A DNA stretch of 64,000 nt, taken from NCBI RefSeq assembly GCF_010091925.1, contig NZ_WVID01000008.1:124001-188000 (forward strand), written 5' to 3'. The translations under genes were made by a program, and so were the position numbers. This DNA comes from Nostoc sp. B(2019). GTDB taxonomy: Bacteria; Cyanobacteriota; Cyanobacteriia; Cyanobacteriales; Nostocaceae. Under the pieces are notes generated by a model. It ran no database searches, was not told where the DNA came from, and was given only the letters and a program-made list of their open reading frames with translations. Below are positions 35,983 through 44,693 of this stretch, piece after piece; the stretch's first letter is position 1, and each line of letters begins with the position of its first letter.

Positions 35983-36391
35983 ATACCGCACGCTCCATAA
36001 ACTTACTGTTGATGGTAAAATTTCCGCTTTGGAAAGGGTCGCCGACATTATTAATGTGGTAGTTGAGGTACGGCTTCAAGTCTTCTTCGTAGTTGAGGCT
36101 TTGGTTGACTTGATAGCCGAGAAAGTAAGTTTTCTGCCTAGACTCATAGTTTTGCAGTTGACCCAGAGCGGTTTTTCGTTGTTCGGCGGTCAAGCCTGTT
36201 GAAGATAGCTCGAAGTTTTTGCAAGTAATACTAGGTGTAGAGCATGGATCTTTCGTGGGAGGTGACACAAAAGCAGCACCACCAACCATAGCCGAATTGC
36301 ACACCGTTTGCTGCAATAATCCGACTTCTAATGTAAAAAACAAAGTATTTTCGGAATTGTTTGAGTTCTTTCCATCACTTATGCTCATCAT
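35970..36391 (-). pseudogene. Probable PLP-dependent (histidine) decarboxylase, N-terminal fragment
   Basis: On the minus strand a frame starting at ATG 36391 (GGAGG just upstream) encodes about 138 residues including GYQVNQSLNYEEDLKPYLNY, HINNVGDPFQSGNF and SKFMERAV. This resembles the N-terminal part of PLP-dependent histidine-decarboxylase-like proteins, with LNYHINNVGDP as the main clue. The PLP-binding Lys domain is missing. Beyond about 35980 the frame continues only as the antisense of the DUF72 gene. Identification is tentative, but the truncation at a shared junction is clear. Confidence 0.45.
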
Positions 36392-36609
36392 CTCCTCCAA
36401 ACAAAAGATTCACAAGACTATAGGGATACTTGCTTATTAATAAAAATCACAATTATTTTCTTGACTGAAGATAATTTGACTATGGGCGATCGCCTGTAGT
36501 CATAATGTTTGCTACAGAGTATTTATCAGTTGTACTGTTGCCTTACAGCTTTAGTTATATGTCAACAATCTGAGGAAACTGTGAAGATTACTTCAAAGCT
36601 TCTCTATCT

Positions 36610-36644
36610 GCTCACAAGTTCTTCAAGTTTTTTGTCTAACTTCA
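36610..36644 (+). promoter_or_regulatory. Three-box direct repeat upstream of hoxW (site E)
   Basis: GCTCA 36610, CTTCA 36621 and CTTCA 36640 (11 and 19 bp apart), followed by AAATAG. The first two boxes read CTCACAAGTTCTTCA. The third box ends 26 bp before the hoxW start codon. Together with site F this is the closest match to site A. Confidence 0.55.
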
Positions 36645-36669
36645 AAATAGGGTTAGACAACTAAAAAGT

Positions 36670-37122
36670 ATGAATTGTAATGCGATGGGCTACGCGATCG
36701 CAATTGGTTATGGTAATGAGTTGCGTGGTGATGATGGTATTGGTCAACGAGTAGCTAAAGCGTTACATCTATCAAACGTGAAATCTATTGCTGTCCACCA
36801 ACTCACCCCTGAACTTGCTGAAGTATTGGCTAATAGTGATTTGGCAATCTTTATCGATGCTTGTTTAATGTCTGAAAGTTCCCAGGTGCAAGTACAATCC
36901 CTTTCACCTGAATCTTCCAACGTCATCGCCGGACATACAGCCGATCCGCGATCGCTCTTAGCTCTGACTCAAGCTATATATGGTTATTGTCCACAAGCTT
37001 GGTGGATAAAAGTACCAGGAGTGAACTTTGAATTAGGCTACAGCTTATCACCAATTGCCGAAACTGGAGTGGTGATCGCTTTACAAAAAATTGCCCAAAT
37101 TACAACACATCACCAAGAATAG
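36670..37122 (+). CDS. hoxW: Hydrogenase maturation protease HoxW
   Basis: HoxW is the endopeptidase that clips the C-terminal extension of HoxH after nickel insertion. The 150-residue protein has the family core IAIGYGNELRGDDGIGQRVA, where the Asp in GDDG is the nickel-sensing ligand, plus IFIDACL (second acid) and AGHTADPRSLL (His). ATG 36670 lacks a strong Shine-Dalgarno. It lies 170 bp upstream of nifJ, each with its own three-box site. A relic of the same gene lies downstream of hoxH at 12776. Confidence 0.92.
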   Translation: MNCNAMGYAIAIGYGNELRGDDGIGQRVAKALHLSNVKSIAVHQLTPELAEVLANSDLAIFIDACLMSESSQVQVQSLSPESSNVIAGHTADPRSLLALTQAIYGYCPQAWWIKVPGVNFELGYSLSPIAETGVVIALQKIAQITTHHQE

Positions 37123-37206
37123 CGACAGGAAATCTCCATCCAATCGCTTGTAACCGTATTTAATGACAATGAATGTTATTGAAGTTTCAAGACAAACCTT
37201 TCAAGT

Positions 37207-37241
37207 CTTCACAAGTTTCTCAACTTCTTATCCTAATCTCA
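37207..37241 (+). promoter_or_regulatory. Three-box direct repeat upstream of nifJ (site F)
   Basis: CTTCA 37207, TCTCA 37218 and TCTCA 37237 (11 and 19 bp apart), followed by AAAGTAG. The third box ends 54 bp before the nifJ ATG, similar to sites A and C. Confidence 0.55.
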
Positions 37242-37294
37242 AAAGTAGATCCAGCTGAGTCATTAATAGCCCTTGGAAATACAGGTGCAAGAAG

Positions 37295-40200
37295 ATGAAC
37301 AAGAAAAGCTTTGCAACCATAGACGGCAATGAGGCTGTTGCCCAAGTTGTCTATCGACTCAATGAAGTCATTGCTATTTATCCAATTACTCCTTCTTCAC
37401 CAATGGCTGAGTGGGCAGATGCTTGGGCTAGTGAAGTCAAAGCCAATATTTGGGGTACTGTTCCCTCAGTGGTACAGATGCAGAGTGAAGCAGGTGTTGC
37501 GGGTGCTGTACATGGGGCTTTGCAAACTGGTTCACTGACAACTACATTTACAGCATCACAGGGATTATTGTTGATGATCCCTAATATGTACAAAATTGCC
37601 GGGGAATTAACACCTACAGTATTTCATATTGCCGCGCGATCGCTAGCCTCACAAGCTCTCTCCATTTTCGGCGACCACGGTGATGTCATGGCAGCGCGTG
37701 GTACTGGTTTCGCCATGCTATGTGCTGCATCAGTGCAAGAAGCACAAGACTTTGCTTTAATCGCAACACGAGCAACCCTAGAATCACGAATACCCTTTCT
37801 ACACTTTTTTGATGGCTTTCGTACCTCCCACGAAATTAACAAAGTAGAAACTTTAACAGAAGATGACTTGCGAGCATTCATTCCCGATGAATTAGTATTC
37901 GCCCATCGTTCACGCGCCCTCACCCCCGACAAACCAGTTTTGCGCGGTACAACACAAAACCCTGATGTCTACTTCCAAGCCAGGGAAACTGTCAATCTTT
38001 ACTATCTAGCTTGTGCAGACATCACCCAGAAAGTCATGGATGAATTTGCCGAGATGACTGGGCGACAGTATCAACTATTTGAATACCACGGCGACCCAGC
38101 AGCCGAAAGAGTTATTGTGCTGATGGGTTCTGGTTGCGAGGCTGTACATGAAACAGTAGATTACCTCAACGCCCTTGGTGAAAAAGTGGGCGTTTTAAAA
38201 GTAAGACTATATCGCCCATTTGATGCTGTGCGGTTTGTCGCCGCTTTGCCAGAAACTACCCGTAGCATTGCAGTTTTAGACCGCACCAAAGAACCCGGTG
38301 CATCTGGTGAGCCTCTCTATTTAGATGTGGTAAATGCAATTCATGAAACATGGGAAGCAGGGGAGAAATTAGGGTTAGATTCTCCCATGTCCCTCCGCCC
38401 CTCTGCCCCTCTGCCCAAAATTATTGGTGGTCGTTACGGTTTATCTTCTAAAGAATTCACGCCCGCGATGATTAAAGCCGTCTTTGATAACCTTGCTGCG
38501 GCTGATCCAAAAAATCATTTTACTTTGGGAATAAATGATGATGTCACCCACACCAGCTTAAATTATGACCCCGAATTTAGCATCGAACCGGACAACATAA
38601 TAAGAGCCATTTTTTATGGTTTGGGTGCAGATGGTACAGTGGGCGCTAATAAAAACTCAATCAAAATTATTGGAGAAGAAACAAACAATTATGCTCAAGG
38701 CTATTTTGTCTACGACTCTAAGAAATCAGGCTCAGTCACAGTTTCTCATTTACGCTTTGGTTCACAATTAATTCGCTCGACCTATTTAATCAGCCAAGCT
38801 AACTTTGTCGCCTGTCATCAATGGGAATTTATCGAAAAATTTCCCATTCTTAAAGATATCATACCAGGCGGTACATTCTTAGTTAATTCTCCTTATGAAA
38901 ATGATGAAGTTTGGGATCATCTCCCACCATCAATACAAGAGCAAATTACTCAAAAGCGTCTGAAATTTTATGTAATTAATGCTTATAAAGTCGCTCGTAA
39001 AGCAGGCATGGCTGGCAGAATCAACACGGTAATGCAGGTTTGTTTCTTTGCCTTATCGGGTGTACTGCCACGAGAAGAAGCGATCGCCTCCATCAAAAAG
39101 TCCATCCGCAAGACTTACGGCAAAAAAGGCGACGAAATTGTGCAGATGAACATCAACGCGGTGGATACTACATTAGAGAATTTGTTTGAAGTGGAGAATA
39201 GGGAATTAGGAATAGGGAATGGGAAAGAAAAACAATCCCCAATTCCTGATGCTGCACCTGCTTTCGTCCGCGATGTTTTAGGTAAAATGATTGCCCGTGA
39301 AGGGGATGAACTACCAGTTAGTGCTTTACCAGTAGACGGTACTTATCCCACTGGGACAGCGAAATGGGAAAAGCGTAACATTGCCCAAGAAATACCCGTT
39401 TGGGATACAGATGTCTGCATTCAGTGTGGCAAGTGCGTCATGGTGTGCCCTCATAGCGTCATCCGCAGTAAGGTTTACGAACCGCAGCAGTTAGAAAATG
39501 CACCTTCAACGTTTAAGAGTGCCAATGCCAAAGACCACGATTGGCAAGGTTTGAAATATACTATTCAAGTGGCAGCAGAAGATTGTACTGGCTGCGGTAT
39601 TTGCGTAGATGTTTGTCCGGCGAAGAATAAATCAGAACTACGCCGCAAAGCCATTAACATGGAACCGCAAAGACCATTACGCGAACAAGAACGCGAAAAT
39701 TGGGATTTCTTTTTGAACATTCCTAATCCAGATAGAAGTCATCTGAAACTGACTCATATTAATCAACAGCAGATGCAGGAGCCATTGTTTGAGTTTTCTG
39801 GAGCTTGTGCGGGTTGTGGTGAGACACCTTATATTAAATTAGCAACGCAGTTGTTTGGCGATCGCATGATTGTTGCCAACGCAACTGGTTGTTCTTCTAT
39901 TTATGGCGGTAATTTACCCACCACACCTTGGACACATAATACCGCAGGACTTGGGCCAGCTTGGTCAAACTCGTTATTTGAAGATAACGCCGAATTTGGA
40001 CTTGGTTTTCGCATTTCGATTGATAAACAAGCAGAATTTGCCGCTGAATTACTCAAACAACTGGCAACAGATGTAGGTGAAGAACTGGTAAATAGTATCC
40101 TCAATGCCGAACAAAAAGATGAAGCTGATATTTGGGAACAACGAGAACGAATTGCTATCCTGAAGCAACAGTTAGAAACAATTGTTAGCAGTCAATCGCC

Positions 40201-40900
40201 ACTGACAAACAAAGCCAAGCAACTGTTGAGTATTGCTGATTACTTAGTGAAAAAGAGCGTCTGGATTATCGGTGGTGATGGCTGGGGTTACGATATCGGC
40301 TTTGGAGGATTGGATCACGTCTTAGCCAGTGGACACAACGTTAATATTCTCATTCTCGATACTGAAGTTTATTCCAATACAGGTGGACAAATGTCTAAAG
40401 CTACTCCCAAAGCAGCTGTAGCCAAATTTGCATATGGGGGTAAAGTTGCACCTAAAAAAGACTTGGGTTTAATGGCGATGACTTACGGTAATGTCTATAT
40501 TGCCAGCGTCGCAATGGGCGCACGAGATGAACACACCCTCAAGGCTTTCCTGGAAGCTGAAGCTTATCAAGGCCCATCGCTAATTATTGCTTACAGCCAT
40601 TGCATTGCCCACGGGATCAACATGAGTACAGCAATGCAGAATCAAAAAGCTGCTGTCGATTCAGGTCAATGGTTACTGTATCGGTTTAATCCAGACCGCA
40701 TCAAGCAAGGAGAAAACCCACTACAACTTGATTCACGCACACCAAAGTTACCGCTAGAACAATATATGTATCTAGAAAACCGCTTCAAAATGTTGACTAA
40801 GAGTAACGAAGAAGCGGCACAGCAATTACTTAAAGAAGCTCAAGCAGATGTAAAAACTCGTTGGCAAATGTATCAGTATTTGGCTGCCAGAAATTATTGA
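37295..40900 (+). CDS. nifJ: Pyruvate:ferredoxin (flavodoxin) oxidoreductase
   Basis: NifJ oxidises pyruvate to acetyl-CoA and CO2 and reduces ferredoxin or flavodoxin. The single-chain 1201-residue protein has the N-terminal pyrimidine-binding domain (NEVIAIYPITPSSPMAEWAD), the CoA/gamma domains, two ferredoxin-type [4Fe-4S] motifs (CIQCGKCVMVCPHS and CTGCGICVDVCPAKN), the CAGCGETPY cluster Cys, and the thiamine diphosphate site GDGWGYDIGFGGLDHV. Two linkers are lengthened by repeat-like DNA (about 38381-38416 and 39195-39235). Linked to hoxW and a DHOD-like gene, it could feed low-potential electrons to hydrogen production in the dark or to nitrogenase. Confidence 0.97.
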   Translation: MNKKSFATIDGNEAVAQVVYRLNEVIAIYPITPSSPMAEWADAWASEVKANIWGTVPSVVQMQSEAGVAGAVHGALQTGSLTTTFTASQGLLLMIPNMYKIAGELTPTVFHIAARSLASQALSIFGDHGDVMAARGTGFAMLCAASVQEAQDFALIATRATLESRIPFLHFFDGFRTSHEINKVETLTEDDLRAFIPDELVFAHRSRALTPDKPVLRGTTQNPDVYFQARETVNLYYLACADITQKVMDEFAEMTGRQYQLFEYHGDPAAERVIVLMGSGCEAVHETVDYLNALGEKVGVLKVRLYRPFDAVRFVAALPETTRSIAVLDRTKEPGASGEPLYLDVVNAIHETWEAGEKLGLDSPMSLRPSAPLPKIIGGRYGLSSKEFTPAMIKAVFDNLAAADPKNHFTLGINDDVTHTSLNYDPEFSIEPDNIIRAIFYGLGADGTVGANKNSIKIIGEETNNYAQGYFVYDSKKSGSVTVSHLRFGSQLIRSTYLISQANFVACHQWEFIEKFPILKDIIPGGTFLVNSPYENDEVWDHLPPSIQEQITQKRLKFYVINAYKVARKAGMAGRINTVMQVCFFALSGVLPREEAIASIKKSIRKTYGKKGDEIVQMNINAVDTTLENLFEVENRELGIGNGKEKQSPIPDAAPAFVRDVLGKMIAREGDELPVSALPVDGTYPTGTAKWEKRNIAQEIPVWDTDVCIQCGKCVMVCPHSVIRSKVYEPQQLENAPSTFKSANAKDHDWQGLKYTIQVAAEDCTGCGICVDVCPAKNKSELRRKAINMEPQRPLREQERENWDFFLNIPNPDRSHLKLTHINQQQMQEPLFEFSGACAGCGETPYIKLATQLFGDRMIVANATGCSSIYGGNLPTTPWTHNTAGLGPAWSNSLFEDNAEFGLGFRISIDKQAEFAAELLKQLATDVGEELVNSILNAEQKDEADIWEQRERIAILKQQLETIVSSQSPLTNKAKQLLSIADYLVKKSVWIIGGDGWGYDIGFGGLDHVLASGHNVNILILDTEVYSNTGGQMSKATPKAAVAKFAYGGKVAPKKDLGLMAMTYGNVYIASVAMGARDEHTLKAFLEAEAYQGPSLIIAYSHCIAHGINMSTAMQNQKAAVDSGQWLLYRFNPDRIKQGENPLQLDSRTPKLPLEQYMYLENRFKMLTKSNEEAAQQLLKEAQADVKTRWQMYQYLAARNY
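38381..38416. repeat. Pyrimidine-rich repeat-like insert in nifJ
   Basis: TCTCCCATGTCCC, then CCCCTCTGCCCCTCTGCCC, encodes the linker SPMSLRPSAPLP. It looks like the CCCCTCTGC tandem repeats seen between genes in these genomes, here carried in frame. Confidence 0.45.
39195..39235. repeat. Heptamer-type repeat insert in nifJ
   Basis: GAGAATAGGGAATTAGG followed by AATAGGGAATGGGAAA encodes ENRELGIGNGKEKQS between two conserved NifJ domains. The GGGAATA(G) units match the short tandem repeats usually found in intergenic DNA. Confidence 0.55.
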
Positions 40901-40917
40901 AAATAGGAGTAATCATC

Positions 40918-41949
40918 ATGGACTTGACTACGACTTATATGGGGATGAAATTGCGATCGCCTCTTGTTCCCTCTGCATCACCTCTGTCTGAGGACATTGA
41001 CAACATTCGGCAGATGGAAGACGCAGGTGCAGCAGCGGTGGTAATGCATTCATTATTTGAGGAACAGTTGCGCCTAGAACGCTATGAACTCCATCATCAC
41101 CTCACCCAAGGGACTGAAAGTTTTTCTGAAGCCTTGACTTACTTCCCTGATTCAATCAATTTTCGGGTAGGGCCAGAAACTTATTTAGAGCATATCTATA
41201 AAGCCAAGCAGAAGGTAAACATTCCAATTATTGCCAGTCTCAATGGCTCATCCGTTGGTGGATGGACAAACTATGCCAAACAAATTCAACAAGCAGGAGC
41301 AGACGCACTAGAATTAAATATTTACTACGTTCCTACCGATATAGAACTAACGAGTAATGAAATTGAGCAGACTTATATTGATATTCTTGGTGCAGTCAAA
41401 GCAGCAGTAACTATCCCCATAGCAGTCAAACTCAGCCCCTATTTTACCAATATGGCAAATATGGCAAAACGTTTGGATGAGGCGGGTGCTGGTGCTTTGG
41501 TACTGTTTAACCGCTTTTACCAGCCGGATATTAATCTCAATCTCCTTGATGTTGAACCCAATGTGCTGTTAAGTACACCGCAATCAATGCGATTACCTCT
41601 GCGCTGGATTGCAATTCTCTATGGTCGCATTCACGCCGATTTGGCTGCAACTAGCGGTATTCATCGGGGAGATGATGCACTAAAAATGCTCATGGCTGGT
41701 GCTAAGATTACGATGCTTTGCTCAGTACTGCTACGACATGGGATCAACCACATTCGAGTCGTTGAGCAGGAAATACGCGAATGGATGCAAAAACACGAAT
41801 ACGAATCAGTACAACAAATGCAAGGGAGTATGAGTCAAAAACATTGCCCAAATCCCAGCGCTTTTGAACGTGCTCAGTATATGCGCTCTCTTGCAACCTA
41901 TAAACCGGAATGGACAGCCACTCACGATACATCGTATTACTTGGGTTAA
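40918..41949 (+). CDS. Dihydroorotate-dehydrogenase-like flavoprotein
   Basis: A 343-residue FMN TIM barrel: LTTTYMGMKLRSPLVPSASP at the start, IPIIASLNGSSVGGW, then KLSPYFTNMANMAKRLDEAG and TSGIHRGDDALKMLMAGA for the phosphate site. It resembles the PyrD/PreA group but lacks the usual catalytic context, so the reaction is uncertain. Adjacent placement after nifJ (17 bp, with TAGGAGT as ribosome site) implies an operon, and this pairing is seen in other cyanobacteria. The ATG at 40918 is chosen rather than an upstream in-frame codon inside nifJ. Confidence 0.88.
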   Translation: MDLTTTYMGMKLRSPLVPSASPLSEDIDNIRQMEDAGAAAVVMHSLFEEQLRLERYELHHHLTQGTESFSEALTYFPDSINFRVGPETYLEHIYKAKQKVNIPIIASLNGSSVGGWTNYAKQIQQAGADALELNIYYVPTDIELTSNEIEQTYIDILGAVKAAVTIPIAVKLSPYFTNMANMAKRLDEAGAGALVLFNRFYQPDINLNLLDVEPNVLLSTPQSMRLPLRWIAILYGRIHADLAATSGIHRGDDALKMLMAGAKITMLCSVLLRHGINHIRVVEQEIREWMQKHEYESVQQMQGSMSQKHCPNPSAFERAQYMRSLATYKPEWTATHDTSYYLG

Positions 41950-41970
41950 AAGTTTTAATTTACCCCAAGT

Positions 41971-44139
41971 CTATTCTCTCCACAATGCCACTTGCTGTTT
42001 GAGTTCAATCACATCTAAATAATCGCTTGCAAAAGCTTTCCTTAAGAGTGGGTGAGGAATAAATTCATCATACTTTTGTATTTCTGGTGCTTCAGATGAA
42101 CTGACTAAATATTCTGGCGTAATTCTTTGCTCGCACAAGGAAACAATTTCATGATAAAGATGTTTAAATTGATCCTTGCCTAGTTTAATTGTTAAATAAT
42201 AAGGATTCACCCCACCAATACTTGTAATTTCCAAAGATTCCCGACAATTAGAATTGATCAATCTTTCTAAAGTACGAAAAGCAACTGTACCCAGCCAAGG
42301 AAAAATGTAGCATTTACCTTTTTCTAACTGCACAATATTCTTCTTATCTAATCCAGTATTTTGTACTAGTTGGCGAACTGTTTGTAAACGTTGCAAAGCA
42401 TTATTTTGCAAGTAGCTATACTCTGCATCCTCAAGCAAGACTTGCCGCATTCTTTGCAACACTTTTGTATGAATATTGCCACCACCACCACGCCAATAAA
42501 TACTAGCTTTCCCCTCAGCTTGCTTAACGGAAACAGTCTTATTTTTGAAGTCAACTTCTACAACTTCCCAAGTTCTCCCTGCTAAGGCAAATTGATTGCC
42601 AACAGGAAGAGGCGTAGCGATACTACCAATTTCTGTTGCTCCTTGTTTAACAATATATTCTTGCTGCTCAGCAAAGACAGCATAAAACTGAAATTTTCTG
42701 ACAACCTTTTCCCCTGCCAAACCCAGGATTAACTTACCTTGTTCAGTTCGCTGGATATGGTCAATATCAATTAAATAGCGTAGCAATAGTAGGAAATCTT
42801 CTTTAGAAATAGTTGTAAACGGTGGCAGATTTAAAACTTGTTTAGCCAGAGTAGCGGGTGAGAGTTCACCTGTTGCAGCTAAAATGCTCATTGTCTGATG
42901 ATAAAGCAAGCTCAAAGGATATTTAATCGGCTTTATCGGTTCAATCCAACGTTCTTCTAAATAAAGTTGAATAATCGCAATACACTGCAAAAGTTGCCAG
43001 GGAATTTGTTCTGGTAAAGATGCTTCTGGTAAAGGTTTATTTTCAGCACAAATAAACCGCATATCAGCCGCTTCACCTCTTCTACCGCTGCGTCCTAACC
43101 GTTGTAAAAAACTTGCTACAGATAGAGGTGATTCTAACTGAATAACTCGCTCTAAATAACCGATATCTATACCTAATTCTAGAGTTAGGGTGGCAGCAGT
43201 AACAGCTGGATTATTAGGTTCACGCATAGCATTTTCAGCCGCTTGCCGTAAGCTAGCAGATATACTACCATGATGCACATGATATATATCTGGTAGTGTT
43301 TGTTCTGCGGCAATTTTTCGTAAAGATGCAATTATAGATTCGGTTTGGGTTCGATTATTAGCGAAAATAAGACATTTACGAAATTTACTGAGATTAAAAA
43401 CATAATGTTCGTAGGCTGTCGTTTCTAATTCATCAACTTCATTTGTATTATAAAAGTGTTCTACAGCTAGTTTGATTTGGCGTTTTACTCCGTCAATTTT
43501 CGGAGTAATTACTGGCTTTTCAGTTCCAGAACGTAACCACTCTTGTGCCATTGAGTAATCACCAAGAGTAGCTGATAAACCAATGCGCCGGGGTTGCGTT
43601 TGGGTCAATTTTGCTAAGCGCTGCAATTGGCAAATAATTTGACAACCACGTTCCGAACCCATAAAAGCATGAATTTCATCGATGATGACAAACCGTAAAT
43701 TACCAAATAAGCGAATTAGCTCATGATTTTTGTTAATTAACAAGCTTTCTAGAGATTCCGGGGTAATTTGCAGAATGCCTTGAGGGTTTTTTAAAAGCTT
43801 GTTTTTTCGACTTTGAGAAACATCACCATGCCAATGCCAAACTAGGATATCGGCTTCTTTAAGCAAGTCGTTGAGACGTTCAAATTGATCATTAATTAAA
43901 GCTTTAATTGGACTAATATACAATACGCCTATGGTGGTAGCAGGGTTTTCGTGTAATAAAGTCAAAACTGGCAGAAATGCTGCTTCTGTTTTACCCGCAG
44001 CAGTTGCAGCAGCAATTAGCAAATGAGCATCAGTTTCAAATATAACTTGACAAGCTGCTATTTGAACTGGTCGTAATTCAGTCCAATTGTGATTATAAAT
44101 ATATTCTTGAATAAAGGGGGCAAGTCTAGAAAAAGTCAT
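41971..44139 (-). CDS. Lhr-like DEAD/DEAH-box helicase
   Basis: A 722-residue superfamily 2 helicase with Walker A AAATAAGKTEAAFLP, motif II IIDEIHAFMG, motif III LSATLGD and motif VI FLQRLGRSGRRGEA. The long C-terminal part resembles the winged-helix and beta domains of short Lhr-type helicases. These enzymes unwind DNA or RNA:DNA hybrids in repair. It is convergent with the DHOD-like gene, 21 bp apart. No nuclease or methyltransferase partner lies nearby, so a defence role is not indicated. Confidence 0.88.
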   Translation of the reverse strand: MTFSRLAPFIQEYIYNHNWTELRPVQIAACQVIFETDAHLLIAAATAAGKTEAAFLPVLTLLHENPATTIGVLYISPIKALINDQFERLNDLLKEADILVWHWHGDVSQSRKNKLLKNPQGILQITPESLESLLINKNHELIRLFGNLRFVIIDEIHAFMGSERGCQIICQLQRLAKLTQTQPRRIGLSATLGDYSMAQEWLRSGTEKPVITPKIDGVKRQIKLAVEHFYNTNEVDELETTAYEHYVFNLSKFRKCLIFANNRTQTESIIASLRKIAAEQTLPDIYHVHHGSISASLRQAAENAMREPNNPAVTAATLTLELGIDIGYLERVIQLESPLSVASFLQRLGRSGRRGEAADMRFICAENKPLPEASLPEQIPWQLLQCIAIIQLYLEERWIEPIKPIKYPLSLLYHQTMSILAATGELSPATLAKQVLNLPPFTTISKEDFLLLLRYLIDIDHIQRTEQGKLILGLAGEKVVRKFQFYAVFAEQQEYIVKQGATEIGSIATPLPVGNQFALAGRTWEVVEVDFKNKTVSVKQAEGKASIYWRGGGGNIHTKVLQRMRQVLLEDAEYSYLQNNALQRLQTVRQLVQNTGLDKKNIVQLEKGKCYIFPWLGTVAFRTLERLINSNCRESLEITSIGGVNPYYLTIKLGKDQFKHLYHEIVSLCEQRITPEYLVSSSEAPEIQKYDEFIPHPLLRKAFASDYLDVIELKQQVALWRE

Positions 44140-44220
44140 ACAAATTGAGAATTTTCTAATTAGAGTATTGATTCGCTGGAACTACTTACTATTTTAAATA
44201 AATTGTGAGACAAAGCAAAA

Positions 44221-44248
44221 TCCCCTCTTGAGATAAGCTCTGAGGGGA
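44221..44248 (-). terminator. Terminator-like hairpin
   Basis: TCCCCTC (44221) pairs with GAGGGGA (ends 44248). On the minus strand the stem is followed by TTTTGCTTTG, so it could end the transcript of the SBBP gene before the helicase gene. Confidence 0.5.
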
Positions 44249-44340
44249 AAATGATTGCTATCTATTCTATCGTTGACAATATCCTCAGAACTATTGGATA
44301 TCAGGAAAATAACTGTATGTCATTAGACTTCTTACAAAAG

Positions 44341-44408
44341 TCAGGGAAAAGGTTAAGGGGTAAAGGGAAAAGGGACTTACAACCCTTCTCCTTTAACCTT
44401 TACCCCTT
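44341..44408. repeat. GGGTAAAGG-type inverted repeat
   Basis: AAGGGGTAAAGG (44355) pairs with CCTTTACCCCTT (ends 44408), with further complementary purine and pyrimidine tracts. This type is common between genes of Nostoc-like genomes. Confidence 0.6.
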
Positions 44409-44693
44409 CGGGTGACGCTCCTACGTCGCTCTAAGCGAAGCCATGCCGAAGGCTTTACGCTTCGCTAACGCCAGTTGCCTGCGGAGGGAAACCCTCCCCG
44501 AAGTTTGGATCGGAGGAAGCCTCCGCTCCAACTTCTCTTCGCAGCACTGGTCTCACCTTTTCCCCAAGGTGCAAAAATATATTTTTGCAGGAGGTCTATT
44601 TACCATATACAAAGTTCTGGGTTATCTTCAAAGTCTTGGACTTGGCATGATGTAACTGTTTATCTCATACCTCTCTAACGCGCCATCCAAAAT

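Larger units (their letters stand above)
44140..44693. other. Repeat-rich intergenic region
   Basis: No gene is supported. It contains a minus-strand terminator-like hairpin (44221-44248), a purine/pyrimidine inverted repeat (44341-44408) and a long palindrome-rich repeat with ACGCTCCTACGTCGCT and GCTTTACGCTTCGC (about 44410-44560). Short frames on the plus strand come from these repeats. Confidence 0.65.

Noticed and set aside
41971-44139. Lhr-like helicase as a defence gene
   Set aside because: No partner genes typical of helicase-based defence islands are adjacent; Lhr-like helicases are ordinary repair enzymes.
44443-44678. Two overlapping small plus-strand reading frames (67-70 residues) near 44.5 kb
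   Set aside because: They lie within palindrome-rich repeats, have no ribosome site and show no protein-like composition.
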